In this document: positions 43,450-54,065 of the stretch, one piece after another
Position numbering within the stretch: the stretch's first letter is position 1
Layout: each line of letters begins with the position of its first letter
Source of the DNA: Clostridium sp. BNL1100
GTDB taxonomy: Bacteria > Bacillota > Clostridia > Acetivibrionales > DSM-1351
NCBI RefSeq assembly: GCF_000244875.1
Contig: NC_016791.1
Location: 1,361,501-1,425,500, forward strand
Reading direction: 5' to 3'
DNA length: 64,000 bases
Made by a program: the position numbers and the translations under genes
Notes under the pieces: generated by a model
Databases searched by the model: none
Told to the model about the DNA's origin: nothing
The model's input: the letters and a program-made list of their open reading frames with translations, nothing else

Positions 43450-45831
43450 TTGAAAATATCATTAAACTGGATTAAAGATTATGTTGATTTAGAAGGCATT
43501 GATATAAAGGAATTATGGTATAGGTTTACCATGTCCACAGCTGAAGTAGAAGATGTGGAGTTTGTAGGACAGGACATAAAAAACGTAGTTGTGGCTAAGG
43601 TTTTAAGCGTAGTTCCCCATCCTGAATCCAAAAAGTTGAAAATTACACAGGTAGATTCCGGAGATGGTGTAATTCAGATTGTTTGCGGAGCTCCTAATGT
43701 AGCCGAAGGAATTCTGGTGCCATTGGTAAAAATCGGAGGTTCTGTAAATAAAATACCAAAGATAGGAAAGGCAAAACTTGTAGGAGTTGAAAGCTTTGGT
43801 ATGCTGTGTTCTGCTTCAGAGCTGGGAATCAGTGATGATCACAGTGGGCTTCTTGTACTGGACGGCGATTATGCACCGGGAACAGATATAAAATCAATAA
43901 TTGATATTGATGATGTAATTATTGAGATAGACAACAAGTCACTTACAAACAGGCCTGACCTCTGGGGACACTATGGAATTGCCCGAGAAATCGCAGCTAT
44001 TTACGGCAGAGAGCTAAAGCCAATGAACCTTGATAGTCTGGAAGGTTCCGGGGAAAAGGCAAAACTGGATATAAGTGTTGAAGATACAGAGAAATGCCTC
44101 AGGTATTCAGGACTCAAAATAGATGGTGTAAAGAAACTGGAAACTCCGTTGAATATGAAGGTAAGGCTTTTCTACTGTGGAATGAGATCCATATCTCCAT
44201 TGGTTGATTTAACCAACTACCTTATGCTTGAAATGGGCCAGCCAATGCATGCATTTGACAGCAGACAGGTGGAAAGCGGTATTGTTGTTCGTTCTACAAA
44301 AGAACCAACAATGTTCAAGACTCTTGACGGCATTGAGAGAAAGCTCCCAGAGGATGTACTGCTCATTTGTACAAAGGAGCGTCCTGTTGCAATAGCAGGT
44401 ATTATGGGTGGGGAAAATTCAGAGGTACTGGATGACACCACCTCAATATTGCTGGAATCTGCTACTTTTGAGGGTTCATCAACCAGAAAAAGCTCAACCA
44501 AAATAGGACTTCGTACAGAAGCAAGTGCAAGGTACGAAAAAATGCTTGACCCAAATATGACAGTTCAGGCAATACAAAGGTTTGTAAAACTCCTTCGTGA
44601 TATGCAGCCTGATATACAGTTTGCATCAGCTTTAACAGATGTTTATTGTAATAAGCTTGAACCAATTGATATAGAAATAACCAAACCGTATATCGACAAG
44701 TATATCGGAAACACCCTGACTACCGAAAAAATGGTTGAGATACTCCGGGCTCTGGAATTCAAGGTTGATGCGGACGGAGATACTTTCAGAATAAAAGTTC
44801 CTACCTTCAGAGCAACAAAGGATATAACTATGAAGGTAGATATAATAGAAGAAATAACAAGGGTTTTCGGTTATGATAACATTCAGCCTCAGACTCTTGA
44901 TATTGCCTTGAAACCGCTGCAATATAATGAAGAAAGACTTCTTGACCACAAAATAAAGGAACTGCTTTCAGAAAGATTTGGTGCTTCCGAGGTCAACAGC
45001 TATATATGGTATGACAATACTTTCAATTCAAGAGCAGGTATTGAAACAAATGCACAGGTAAAGGTTCTGAACCCTCAGGCTCAGGATTCCAATACTTTGA
45101 GGGACAGTATGGTTCCCGAGATGCTTTCATTTGCTGAAAAAAATGAAAAGACGTATGACGATTTTTCATTGTTTGAAATCGGAAGTGTATTCAAAGCTGC
45201 AACCCCAAAGGATAAATGTGAACAGCATAAGAATATATGTGTTTTGGTTGCCAGCAAGATTAAAAGTGAAGACGAGCTTTTCTATGAATTGAAAGGAATG
45301 CTCTCCTTTATTGCCAAAACGGTAAAAAATATTGATCTTGAATTTACAGCAAGTACATGCGGAAATAACTGGGTTCATCCTATGAAATCAGTTGATGTGA
45401 GCTTTAACGGGAATATGATGGGATACATTTCGGTAGTTCACCCGATGATTAAGAAAAACATCGGCAAAAAACTGAACATTGCAGTCTTTGAGATAAACAG
45501 GGATGTTCTCCAGAGTATTGAACAAAAACTGGTTAAATACAAGGAACCGTCCAAATATCCGGAAGTTCTTCTTGACTACAGCTTCCTGGTTGACACTAGT
45601 GTAACATTTGACAAGCTGATGCAAGATATCAGAGGCTTCAAGTCAAAGGTACTAAACAGTTTTGAGTTTGTTACAATATACAATGGAAAAGGCTTACCGG
45701 AAGGAAAGAAGAGTATGACTTTCAGATTTGTAATCGGTTCAGCTGAAAAAACCCTTTCCAGTGAGGATATAAATGAATTTGCAAACAGTCTGCTGAATTA
45801 TATGGCGGGAATTGGTTACACCCTCAGATAA
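43450..45831 (+). CDS. pheT: Phenylalanyl-tRNA synthetase beta subunit
   Basis: This 793-aa protein starts at TTG with GGAGGG. It has an N-terminal tRNA-binding EMAP/OB domain (about 40-150; VVAKVLSVVPHPESKKLKITQVDSG), the B3/B4 editing domain (GEN-SEV ... VGLRTEASARYEK), B5, and a C-terminal anticodon-binding FDX-ACT domain (residues about 700-793, FRFVIGSAEKTLSSEDIN). It is 13 bp after pheS, in one operon. Confidence 0.98.
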   Translation: MKISLNWIKDYVDLEGIDIKELWYRFTMSTAEVEDVEFVGQDIKNVVVAKVLSVVPHPESKKLKITQVDSGDGVIQIVCGAPNVAEGILVPLVKIGGSVNKIPKIGKAKLVGVESFGMLCSASELGISDDHSGLLVLDGDYAPGTDIKSIIDIDDVIIEIDNKSLTNRPDLWGHYGIAREIAAIYGRELKPMNLDSLEGSGEKAKLDISVEDTEKCLRYSGLKIDGVKKLETPLNMKVRLFYCGMRSISPLVDLTNYLMLEMGQPMHAFDSRQVESGIVVRSTKEPTMFKTLDGIERKLPEDVLLICTKERPVAIAGIMGGENSEVLDDTTSILLESATFEGSSTRKSSTKIGLRTEASARYEKMLDPNMTVQAIQRFVKLLRDMQPDIQFASALTDVYCNKLEPIDIEITKPYIDKYIGNTLTTEKMVEILRALEFKVDADGDTFRIKVPTFRATKDITMKVDIIEEITRVFGYDNIQPQTLDIALKPLQYNEERLLDHKIKELLSERFGASEVNSYIWYDNTFNSRAGIETNAQVKVLNPQAQDSNTLRDSMVPEMLSFAEKNEKTYDDFSLFEIGSVFKAATPKDKCEQHKNICVLVASKIKSEDELFYELKGMLSFIAKTVKNIDLEFTASTCGNNWVHPMKSVDVSFNGNMMGYISVVHPMIKKNIGKKLNIAVFEINRDVLQSIEQKLVKYKEPSKYPEVLLDYSFLVDTSVTFDKLMQDIRGFKSKVLNSFEFVTIYNGKGLPEGKKSMTFRFVIGSAEKTLSSEDINEFANSLLNYMAGIGYTLR

Positions 45832-45863
45832 TGTTGCAGTAGTTACTGATATTAATTAATAAA

Positions 45864-45912
45864 AGCACATTAGCGAAAAGCCCTATTTACATTGGTTTCC
45901 AGCTAATGTGCT
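45864..45912 (+). terminator. Terminator after pheT
   Basis: AGCACATTAGC pairs with GCTAATGTGCT (11-bp perfect stem), followed by TGCTTTTTATTT. It also faces the reverse SASP gene. Confidence 0.85.
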
Positions 45913-45930
45913 TGCTTTTTATTTATATAT

Positions 45931-46161
45931 TTATTCTTGATTTTTCAACTGATTTTCATAAGCTTCAATCATTCTCTTAACCATCTGTCCACCAATAGGG
46001 CCGCCTTCAGAGCCATTCTGTTTTGCTGTCAAATCTCCCTTGTAGTGGTCGTTGTTCTCTTTTGTAAATTGAGTCCTGCCAATTTCAGCAGCACACTCCA
46101 TCTTAAACCTTGTAAGAGCTTCTCTGCTGTCTTCCACAAGTGGTGTTTTAGGTCTCGACAT
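45931..46161 (-). CDS. Small acid-soluble spore protein, alpha/beta type
   Basis: This 76-aa protein has the SASP family signature GGPIGGQMVKRMIEAYE near the C terminus, and the N-terminal segment is related (REALTRFKMECAAEIG). Such proteins coat and protect DNA in the spore. The start is behind AAAGGAG. It is evidence that the host sporulates. Confidence 0.93.
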   Translation of the reverse strand: MSRPKTPLVEDSREALTRFKMECAAEIGRTQFTKENNDHYKGDLTAKQNGSEGGPIGGQMVKRMIEAYENQLKNQE

Positions 46162-46382
46162 AATAATTCTCCTTTTTGTTCATATTATTAACGGAAACAT
46201 TCCGTTTAAATGTAGTTTTATCAACATTGCCGATTTTGTTACATGTAAATATTACTCGAATTGGTTCAGAGAACATTTCTTTTTATTATAAAAAAAGGAA
46301 ATATAACTTTAATTTACTAGTACCTAATGTTATACTAGTAAAGATAAAATTCTTTAGCAAAGAGCAATTTAGGAGGGTACTT

Positions 46383-47735
46383 ATGGAAAGAGTAACATTT
46401 GACAGCTCCAAAGCTTCCGGCTTTGTAAGCGATTACGAGATTAACTATTTCGAAGGCTACGTAGAACAAGCACACAAAATGCTTCACGAAAAAAACGGCC
46501 CTGGAAGTGATTTTTTAGGATGGGTTGATTTACCTTTAAATTATGATAAAGATGAATTTGCACGTATAAAGAAGTCAGCTGAGAAAATCAAATCCGATTC
46601 AGATGTGTTGATAGTTATAGGAATCGGAGGTTCATATCTTGGTGCAAGAGCAGCAATAGAAATGCTTTCACATTCTTTTTACAATATGCTTCCAAAGGAT
46701 AAAAGAAAAACCCCTGAAATCTACTTTGTAGGAAACAACATTAGTTCTACTTATCTTTCTGACCTATTGGAATTAATAGAAGGTAAAGAAGTATCAGTTA
46801 ACGTTATATCAAAATCAGGTACAACTACTGAACCTGCAGTCGCTTTCAGGATATTTAGGGAATACATGGAAAACAAGTATGGCAGACAGGAAGCTCAGAA
46901 AAGAATATATGCTACTACAGACAAGGCAAGAGGAGCTTTAAAGAAACTTGCTGATGAAGAAGGCTACGAGTCCTTTGTAATACCTGATGATGTAGGCGGC
47001 AGATTTTCAGTTCTGACAGCTGTTGGACTTCTGCCAATTGCTGTTTGTGGTGCAGACATTGATATGATTATGAAAGGAGCTCTTGACGCATACAATCAGT
47101 ACAAGGACTTTGATTTCAAAAACAATGACTGTTACAGATATGCAGCTGCAAGAAATGCACTCTATAACAAGAATAAAACTATTGAAATTATGGTTAACTA
47201 TGAGCCATCACTTCACTTCTTTACAGAATGGTGGAAGCAGCTTTACGGAGAAAGTGAGGGAAAGGATCAGAAGGGCATTTTTCCTGCAGGTGTTGATTTT
47301 ACAACTGACCTTCATTCCATGGGGCAGTATGTACAGGATGGTTTGAGAAACCTGTTTGAGACTGTTATAAATGTTGGTAAGGCTAAGAAAAGCATAACAA
47401 TAAAGGAAGATAAGGACAATATCGACGGTCTTAACTTCCTTGCCGGAAAAGAAATGGCTTTCGTTAACAATAAAGCCTTTGAAGGCACACTCCTTGCACA
47501 TACAGATGGCGGAGTACCTAATCTTATCGTTAATGTTCCCGAACTTAATGAGTATTACTTCGGAAACCTTGTATACTTCTTTGAAAAGGCTTGCGGAATA
47601 AGCGGTTATCTTCTTGCTGTTAATCCGTTCAACCAGCCCGGTGTTGAGGCATACAAGAAAAATATGTTTGCACTCCTTGGTAAACCGGGATTTGAGGAAC
47701 AGAAAAAGGAACTGGAAGCAAGACTTGGTAAGTAA
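46383..47735 (+). CDS. pgi: Glucose-6-phosphate isomerase
   Basis: ATG 46383 follows AGGAGG. The long frame upstream is not translated. The 450-aa product is the short bacterial PGI. Signature motifs are [18 protein letters not shown] (N-terminal, about 75-92), [16 protein letters not shown] and [13 protein letters not shown], with catalytic Glu/His in [26 protein letters not shown]. It acts in glycolysis. Confidence 0.97.
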   Translation: MERVTFDSSKASGFVSDYEINYFEGYVEQAHKMLHEKNGPGSDFLGWVDLPLNYDKDEFARIKKSAEKIKSDSDVLIVIGIGGSYLGARAAIEMLSHSFYNMLPKDKRKTPEIYFVGNNISSTYLSDLLELIEGKEVSVNVISKSGTTTEPAVAFRIFREYMENKYGRQEAQKRIYATTDKARGALKKLADEEGYESFVIPDDVGGRFSVLTAVGLLPIAVCGADIDMIMKGALDAYNQYKDFDFKNNDCYRYAAARNALYNKNKTIEIMVNYEPSLHFFTEWWKQLYGESEGKDQKGIFPAGVDFTTDLHSMGQYVQDGLRNLFETVINVGKAKKSITIKEDKDNIDGLNFLAGKEMAFVNNKAFEGTLLAHTDGGVPNLIVNVPELNEYYFGNLVYFFEKACGISGYLLAVNPFNQPGVEAYKKNMFALLGKPGFEEQKKELEARLGK

Positions 47736-47767
47736 ATTATAAAAATTTTAATACTAAATTAGAAAAA

Positions 47768-47800
47768 ACATATGACCGTAAAAAGTCATATGTTTATTTT
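47768..47800 (+). terminator. Terminator after pgi
   Basis: ACATATGAC ... GTCATATGT is a 9-bp stem (47768-47793, AAA/TTT extension), followed by TTATTTTTTT. Confidence 0.85.
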
Positions 47801-47884
47801 TTTCGCTAAGTATCCCAAGTATATTCACATTGTTTAAAGCGAAGTATATAATTTAAGCAATAATAGGACATTAAGGAGATTACA

Positions 47885-48469
47885 ATGGATAAATCAATCA
47901 AGCTAAAAATATCGGAAAATAAAAAAGTAAAAGGTGCAATATCAGATTTTACAATATCGTACTCCTCCAAAAATCCGAATAATAAAAGTGCCAGTAATAA
48001 AATAATATCAGCACTTAAAGGCAATGAAAATATAATTATTGAAATAGACAGTTCACTGATGACTTTGGATGAGGATAAAAAGAACTACTTACTCGGACGC
48101 CTGACAGCTGCTTTAGAGAGAATGAGCCTGAACTATATAATAAATAAGGTTTATTACGACAAAAAACGTTCATTCTTATCAGTTCCCATCGAAAGTAAAA
48201 AAGTTGAGGGTTTGGAAATCTATGTTTTTGCCGACGATAATATTTGGGGAAATGAAGAATTCACAGATGTGATTCCTGAGTACGGAGTAAGGTACTATAT
48301 TTCAGGTGGATTTAATGATTTGGAAACCTTTACAGGAGAGGATGAAGAAGAACGTACTAACAAGTGCAGTATGGTTATTTTTGATCATATAATGCTCGGA
48401 AGTATGGGAATAAATACTTCAAAAAGCTTGGAAGAATTAAAAAGTATGTTGGATAAAAACATGCTATAA
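47885..48469 (+). CDS. Hypothetical protein, 194 aa
   Basis: It starts at ATG behind TAAGGAG. A basic N terminus (KLKISENKKVKGAIS) is followed by a middle part with alternating beta and helix (NIIIEIDSSLMTLDEDKKNYLLGRLTAAL, VPIESKKVEGLEIYVFADD) and an acidic segment TFTGEDEEERTNK. No membrane helix, signal peptide or catalytic motif was recognised. It sits between pgi and folC with its own SD; the function is unknown. Confidence 0.6.
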   Translation: MDKSIKLKISENKKVKGAISDFTISYSSKNPNNKSASNKIISALKGNENIIIEIDSSLMTLDEDKKNYLLGRLTAALERMSLNYIINKVYYDKKRSFLSVPIESKKVEGLEIYVFADDNIWGNEEFTDVIPEYGVRYYISGGFNDLETFTGEDEEERTNKCSMVIFDHIMLGSMGINTSKSLEELKSMLDKNML

Positions 48470-48572
48470 AAAGGCTCCTGACCGTTTCACATTGACTGTG
48501 TATAAAAAAACTGATATTGTTTACTTATATTATATATATTTGACAATAAGTAATAATATTTGGAGGTTTACC

Positions 48573-49847
48573 ATGAATTATGAAGCTGCATTGGAATATT
48601 TACATGGTACCCTGAAGTTTGGCAGTATATTCGGGCTTGACAGAATTACCAAACTTTTGGAATTAATGGGTAATCCCCATAAAAAACTAAAGTTCATCCA
48701 TATTGCCGGAACAAATGGCAAGGGTTCTACTACAGCATTTATCGGCAACATTCTGGTTGAATCGGGATACAGGACAGGAATGTTCACATCTCCGTATATT
48801 CAAAGATTTACCGAAAGAATTAAAGTTGATAACACTGAGATATCAAATAATGAACTGGCTGAACTGGTTTTACAAATAAAGAGAAAAATAGAAGAAATGG
48901 TAAGCAGTGGATTTGAACATCCTACAGAATTTGAAATTATTACTGCTGCTGCTATGGAATATTTCTACATAAAAAACTGTGATTTTGTAGTATTAGAAGT
49001 AGGCCTTGGGGGTATTGTAGATTCCACTAATGTAATAGATTTGCCGGAAGTATCGGTTATTACCACAATCAGTATGGATCATACGGATAGATTGGGAGAT
49101 ACCCTCGGGGAGATTGCATCCCATAAGGCGGGTATAATAAAACACAATGGAACGGTTGTACTTTATCCTCAGGAGCAAGAAGCTGAAGAAGTGATAAAAA
49201 GGGTTGCTAAAGAGAAAAACGCAAAAATACATAAAGTAGATTTTTCATCAATATTGGAAAAATCTTTCGGTTTAGAAGGGCTGATGTTTGATTATAAAGA
49301 CTATGAAAACATAAAAATCGGTTTATTGGGCGATCACCAAATGAGAAATGCCGCAGTTGCAATTGATACCTGTGAACTTTTGTGTAATAAAGGATTTGCT
49401 ATTACACATAGGAATATATTAGATGGGCTGGAAAAGACTATATGGCCCGGTAGGTTGGAAATTATTAACGAAAACCCTTTAGTTATGATAGACGGCGCAC
49501 ATAACCTGGAGGGTGGTCAGGCTCTGAATTCCGCAATGGACAAGTATTTTCTGCAAAAGAAAAAGATTTTTATAGTAGGATTTTTACGTGATAAGGATTT
49601 TAAAGGAATAATGGATATGTTGAGCACTAAAGCAGATACTATTATTACCGTCACTCCCAATAATGAGAGAGCTGTTCCATCCGCCGAACTGGCCGAAATT
49701 TTAAAGGTATACTCTCGTCGCATAATAAATGGAATGAGTATCGATAATGGATTACAGATTGCAGTTGGCCTTGCGGATAAAGAAAGCGTTATCTGCGCTT
49801 TTGGTTCACTTTATATGATTGGAGAAATAAGAGGACATTATAAATAG
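48573..49847 (+). CDS. folC: Folylpolyglutamate synthase / dihydrofolate synthase
   Basis: ATG 48573 follows GGAGG. The longer frame has no SD. The 424-aa product has the Mur-ligase-like P-loop AGTNGKGSTTAF (about 45-56), the N-terminal YLHGTLKFGSIFGLDRITKLLELMG and central EVGLGGIVDSTNVI. Further motifs are ITTISMDHTDRLGDTLGEIASHKAGII and the C-terminal DGAHN motif. It adds glutamate to folates in the cytoplasm. It is followed 34 bp later by the TPR membrane protein. Confidence 0.95.
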   Translation: MNYEAALEYLHGTLKFGSIFGLDRITKLLELMGNPHKKLKFIHIAGTNGKGSTTAFIGNILVESGYRTGMFTSPYIQRFTERIKVDNTEISNNELAELVLQIKRKIEEMVSSGFEHPTEFEIITAAAMEYFYIKNCDFVVLEVGLGGIVDSTNVIDLPEVSVITTISMDHTDRLGDTLGEIASHKAGIIKHNGTVVLYPQEQEAEEVIKRVAKEKNAKIHKVDFSSILEKSFGLEGLMFDYKDYENIKIGLLGDHQMRNAAVAIDTCELLCNKGFAITHRNILDGLEKTIWPGRLEIINENPLVMIDGAHNLEGGQALNSAMDKYFLQKKKIFIVGFLRDKDFKGIMDMLSTKADTIITVTPNNERAVPSAELAEILKVYSRRIINGMSIDNGLQIAVGLADKESVICAFGSLYMIGEIRGHYK

Positions 49848-49881
49848 AAAAATTTAAACCACTTTGAAGGGAGCTTTTGTT

Positions 49882-51009
49882 ATGGATTTGAAACAGGAAA
49901 TCAGAAGTTTTACTCCTATCGACATAGAAAAACTATCCCAGGAAAAGAACGTGTCCGAAAAGGTAATAGACTCTGTAAAAGGGTACAATAAAGCCATAGA
50001 AAATCTGCGTACCGGCAGCGAAGATATAGCTATGATTGAGCTGAAGAAGGTCATTTCAGTTAATCCGGATTTTTATGATGCAGTTAATTTGCTTGGATTA
50101 TGTTATGCGTATACAAATCAGATAGATAAGGCACAAGAACTTTTTGGCAGAGTCGCAGATGCAGAGGGCAATTCAGTTAAAGCAACAGAATATTTAAATT
50201 ATATAGGCAGAGGAAGTACTTCCGGAAAGGGCAGTGGCAATATCAAAACAGTAAAGACCGAAGTAAATCCACAGAAGCCTGTTCAAAAAAACAGATCTGC
50301 AAAACCAAAAAAGCCTTCTAACGAAGAAGTACAAGCAGAATATGTATTAATCAAAAATTTAGGTTCACATTTAAAGAAACCTTCTGTTGCCGTAACCATA
50401 AACATTTTAAGCGTTATATGTCTTATAGCTGCAATAGCTGTTTTTATGTCAAATTATAAAAATACCAGCAGAAATGAAAGTGGGCCTGATACAACTGTAA
50501 ATACAGAGCTAAATGAGAAATACGACATGGTAGTGTCTCAAAATGAAAAACTCAAGAAAGATTTGGATGCAGCCAATTTAAAATTAAAGCAAATACAGCT
50601 GTCTTCACAGTTATCCCAAGTATCAGGATTATATGGACAATACAAATATATTGAAGCTGCAGATAAGCTTTTAGCAATACCGGCAAAGGACTTGTCCGCA
50701 GATAGTAAAAAGAAATATGATTCCATCAAAGCTAATGTACTGAAAAACGCAGCAAACCAATTAACTGTAGAGGGAACCGGCCTTTTTAATAAAAAGAAAT
50801 ATAAAGAAGCAATTCAAAAGCTTGAAAAGGTGTTTACCTATGGAGCAAAATGGTCTTTTGGAGACAAGGCCCTCTACGTACTAGGTAAAAGTTATGTGGC
50901 AAACAATGAGCCTCAAAAGGGAGCAGAAACATATAAAAAGCTTATTAAAGACTACCCTGATTCATCATATGTGAAATATGCCAGAAGCAGGCTGGAGTCA
51001 TTACAATAA
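49882..51009 (+). CDS. TPR membrane protein
   Basis: The ATG at 49882 follows AAGGGAG. In this 375-aa protein, one or two TPR motifs (about 30-95; AIENLRTGSEDIAMIELKKVISVNPDFYDAVNLLGLCYAYTNQIDKAQELFGRV) are followed by a basic linker, a transmembrane helix (about 175-195: AVTINILSVICLIAAIAVFM), a coiled coil (KYDMVVSQNEKLKKDLDAANLKLKQIQ) and C-terminal TPR motifs (GDKALYVLGKSYVANNEPQKGAETYKKLIKDYPDSSYVKYA). It is probably a scaffold; no specific partner is indicated. Confidence 0.75.
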   Translation: MDLKQEIRSFTPIDIEKLSQEKNVSEKVIDSVKGYNKAIENLRTGSEDIAMIELKKVISVNPDFYDAVNLLGLCYAYTNQIDKAQELFGRVADAEGNSVKATEYLNYIGRGSTSGKGSGNIKTVKTEVNPQKPVQKNRSAKPKKPSNEEVQAEYVLIKNLGSHLKKPSVAVTINILSVICLIAAIAVFMSNYKNTSRNESGPDTTVNTELNEKYDMVVSQNEKLKKDLDAANLKLKQIQLSSQLSQVSGLYGQYKYIEAADKLLAIPAKDLSADSKKKYDSIKANVLKNAANQLTVEGTGLFNKKKYKEAIQKLEKVFTYGAKWSFGDKALYVLGKSYVANNEPQKGAETYKKLIKDYPDSSYVKYARSRLESLQ

Positions 51010-51026
51010 CATGTACGTATATAAAA

Positions 51027-51062
51027 GGCACTTTACACCACCACGTGTAAAAGTGCTTTTTT
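51027..51062 (+). terminator. Terminator after the TPR gene
   Basis: GCACTTTACAC ... GTGTAAAAGTGC (stem about 11 bp with one bulge), followed by a T-run of 7. Confidence 0.75.
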
Positions 51063-51166
51063 TGCAACTGCAATTTGTACATGTAGTGAGGGGATGTACA
51101 ATATACTAATTAACTTCCCGCCATAATATATATACTTTAGATAGTTTTTTATCGAGGTATATGTAT

Positions 51167-52252
51167 ATGAATAAAAGAAGCCGAACAGTAAATATTGTAC
51201 TCAGCGGAGGCGGAATAAAAGGCATAGCCTTTGCCGGAGCATATGAGGAAATTGAAAAAAAATATAAAAGAACAGGCAATGTTGCAGGTGTTTCAGCAGG
51301 TGCACTGGTGGGGGCCCTTATCGGAGCGGGATATACTTCAAGAGACTTAGGCAGGATTATGAAAGAGTTTGATTTTAGTTCATTATCAGACATGGGGGAG
51401 ATACCAATGGATATCTCTATTGCTAACAGCATGAGAAGTATAGAGCAGGAAAAAAAGGTTCTTAATGAAAGTGATCTGGAAACATTGCTTCACCGTCAAG
51501 ATTACACAGAACTAAATCTTGTCAGAAAATCCAAGGAAGACTTTGTTGGTTCCAGAGGAAACTTTCTTGTAAATCTGATTGCATTCAGTAAAAAGAATGC
51601 ATTTTTGAATGGTGAGCTATTGGAAAGTTGGGTTGCTCAGCTCCTTGCCAACAAGGGAATACGTACCTTCAGTGATTTCCGGGGAGGAATAGCAGATAAG
51701 GTTAATCCCAGGGGTTACAAGGTAAGAATGACTGCGGTTGATGCCAATACCGGTAAAGTAATTGTTCTTCCCGATGACATGGCATTATATAATATTGACC
51801 CTGACCAACTGGAGGTTGCAAAAGCAGTAAGGATGAGCACATGTGTTCCTTTTGTTTTCGACCCGGTTACAATCGACTACAAAGATGCCGGAAACAAGCC
51901 TAAAACTCACTACATAATAGATGGAGGTGTTCTTGATAACTTTCCGGTTTGGCTCATTGACAGCACTGAAAACAATGTAGTTATAGGACTTAAACTGGAA
52001 GGCAAGGAGCCAAAAGGCCTTAGTTCTGCAGAACATATACTAAAAAAATTACTGCACTCTTCCCATGACACAGGGGTTCCAAAGAACTCCTACAACATAG
52101 ATAATATTGCTCATATAAATACCGGGGATATCTCCTTTCTTGATTTTGATATAACTGACGAAGAATCCCTTTATCTCTATAATCAAGGCAAACTGGCTGT
52201 TCAGAAGCTTTTTGTCAGTATGCAGAAGAAAACCAGAGGATGGAGAATTTAG
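51167..52252 (+). CDS. Patatin-like phospholipase
   Basis: ATG 51167 is 9 nt from GAGG; ATG 51161 is too close. The 361-aa product has the oxyanion Gly-rich loop SGGGIKGIAFAGAY (about residues 13-26), the nucleophile motif GVSAG (G-x-S-x-G) and the catalytic Asp in DGG (IIDGGVLDNFPV, about residue 245). It is a cytoplasmic Ser/Asp dyad lipid acyl hydrolase; the substrate is unknown. No signal peptide. Confidence 0.92.
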   Translation: MNKRSRTVNIVLSGGGIKGIAFAGAYEEIEKKYKRTGNVAGVSAGALVGALIGAGYTSRDLGRIMKEFDFSSLSDMGEIPMDISIANSMRSIEQEKKVLNESDLETLLHRQDYTELNLVRKSKEDFVGSRGNFLVNLIAFSKKNAFLNGELLESWVAQLLANKGIRTFSDFRGGIADKVNPRGYKVRMTAVDANTGKVIVLPDDMALYNIDPDQLEVAKAVRMSTCVPFVFDPVTIDYKDAGNKPKTHYIIDGGVLDNFPVWLIDSTENNVVIGLKLEGKEPKGLSSAEHILKKLLHSSHDTGVPKNSYNIDNIAHINTGDISFLDFDITDEESLYLYNQGKLAVQKLFVSMQKKTRGWRI

Positions 52253-52415
52253 GGTAAATAGTTTTAATTGTTATATTAATGTTAACTGCTTCGTTGCTTT
52301 TTTTCGATTTTTATTATATTATTAAGTTTAATGAGAATAAGAAAGCTAAGGCGCTAAAGAATAAAGAATATATCTCATAAATAATATATGGTTGGGTATT
52401 TGGCAGGAGGTAAAA

Positions 52416-53939
52416 ATGTTATATCGAAGCACAAGAGGAAGTTGCAGAAGTGTGAGTGCAGCTGAAGCTATAAAGAGAGGTATTGCAGCAGACGGAGGTC
52501 TGTTTGTACCTGAAAAGACAGTTCAGTTTAATCTTGAACAAATAGCTCTTATGAGTGAAATGAGTTATCAGGAAAGAGCCGTTAAGATACTGGAAGGTTA
52601 TTTGGATGACTATACTTTCGAGGAACTTTCAGAGTGTGTAAACAAGGCTTATACCGCAGAGAAATTTGAAAGTAATGATATTGCTCCTTTGCATAAGCTT
52701 TATGATTCGGTAAATATACTGGAACTGTGGCATGGGCCTACAAGTGCATTCAAAGATATGGCTCTGCAAATACTTCCACATTTTCTTGTTAAAGCACTTA
52801 AGAAAACTGGGGAAAAAGAAGAGATAGTTATTCTGGTCGCAACTTCAGGAGATACAGGAAAAGCTGCTCTTGAAGGATTCAAGGATGTAAAAGGGACAAA
52901 GATTATAGTATTTTTCCCAAGCGAAGGCGTCAGCCAGGTACAGAAAATGCAAATGGTTACCCAGGAGGGTGGCAATGTACACGCTATAGCTGTAAACGGC
53001 AATTTTGATGATGCTCAGAATGGTGTTAAAAGAATATTCGGTGATGAGGATGTATCGGTATTAATGGAAGAAAACGGATACAAGTTTTCATCAGCAAATT
53101 CTATAAACTGGGGCAGACTCGCACCACAAATCGTTTATTATTTTTCAGCATATGCTGATATGATAAAGAAAGGTGAAATTAAAGCAGGGGAAAAGATTAA
53201 TTTTGTTGTTCCTACAGGTAATTTCGGTAATATTCTGGCCGCATATTATGCAATGCAGATGGGCTTACCTGTTAACAAGCTAATTTGTGCTTCAAATGAC
53301 AATAATGTGCTGACAGATTTTATTAATACAGGCGAATACAATAAAAACAGAGATTTCAAAAAGACTTTGTCTCCATCAATGGATATTCTCATATCAAGCA
53401 ATTTGGAACGCCTTTTGTACCTGATAACCGGTGATAATGCCGAAAAGGTTTGCGAATGGATGAACAAGCTTAAAAATGAAGGTTCATATACTGTAGATCA
53501 GGATACCAAAAAGAAAATCCAGAATATATTCTGGGCAGGTTATTCAAATGACAGTGATACTTTAAAAACGATTGAAAGTGTTTATCAGGAGACAGGATAC
53601 GTAGTTGACACACATACTGCGGTTGCAGTGGATGTATATGACAAATATGTTATCTCCACAAGCGATGTTACAAAAGCGGTTATTGTTTCTACAGCCAGCC
53701 CGTTCAAGTTCAATGAGAGTGTTGTAAAAGCAATTGCAGGAGAAGAGACGATTAAAGGAAAGACTGAGTTCGAGTTGCTGTCTGTACTGTCTGAAAAGTC
53801 AGGCCTTAGAATTCCTGCTCCATTAAAGGAATTGGATAAAAAGCCTGTTCTTCACAAAGGTTTTTGCGAACCTATAAACATGATTGATAAGGTTAAGGAT
53901 GCATTAAATATTCAAGAAAATATCAAAACAGAAAAATAA
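52416..53939 (+). CDS. thrC: Threonine synthase
   Basis: ATG 52416 follows AGGAGG. The 507-aa PLP enzyme converts O-phosphohomoserine to threonine. The PLP lysine is in TSAFKDMALQ (about residue 113), and ATSGDTGKAALEGF binds phosphate. VPTGNFGNILAAYYA is the glycine-rich PLP-phosphate loop. Length fits the longer thrC class of clostridia/enterobacteria. The ACT regulator-like protein and hom follow, making a threonine-branch cluster. Confidence 0.96.
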   Translation: MLYRSTRGSCRSVSAAEAIKRGIAADGGLFVPEKTVQFNLEQIALMSEMSYQERAVKILEGYLDDYTFEELSECVNKAYTAEKFESNDIAPLHKLYDSVNILELWHGPTSAFKDMALQILPHFLVKALKKTGEKEEIVILVATSGDTGKAALEGFKDVKGTKIIVFFPSEGVSQVQKMQMVTQEGGNVHAIAVNGNFDDAQNGVKRIFGDEDVSVLMEENGYKFSSANSINWGRLAPQIVYYFSAYADMIKKGEIKAGEKINFVVPTGNFGNILAAYYAMQMGLPVNKLICASNDNNVLTDFINTGEYNKNRDFKKTLSPSMDILISSNLERLLYLITGDNAEKVCEWMNKLKNEGSYTVDQDTKKKIQNIFWAGYSNDSDTLKTIESVYQETGYVVDTHTAVAVDVYDKYVISTSDVTKAVIVSTASPFKFNESVVKAIAGEETIKGKTEFELLSVLSEKSGLRIPAPLKELDKKPVLHKGFCEPINMIDKVKDALNIQENIKTEK

Positions 53940-53957
53940 ATATAAATATAAAAAAAG

Positions 53958-53987
53958 GCACTGATCTTGTATGATTAGTGCTTTTTT
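53958..53987 (+). terminator. Terminator after thrC
   Basis: GCACTGATC ... GATTAGTGC is a 9-bp stem (one G-U pair) followed by T6-7. Confidence 0.8.
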
Positions 53988-54065
53988 AGTTGCATTAAAA
54001 GAAAAAATATGCTAATATTACACCAAGGAAACACAATTGTACGTATCACACGGACAGGAGAAAAT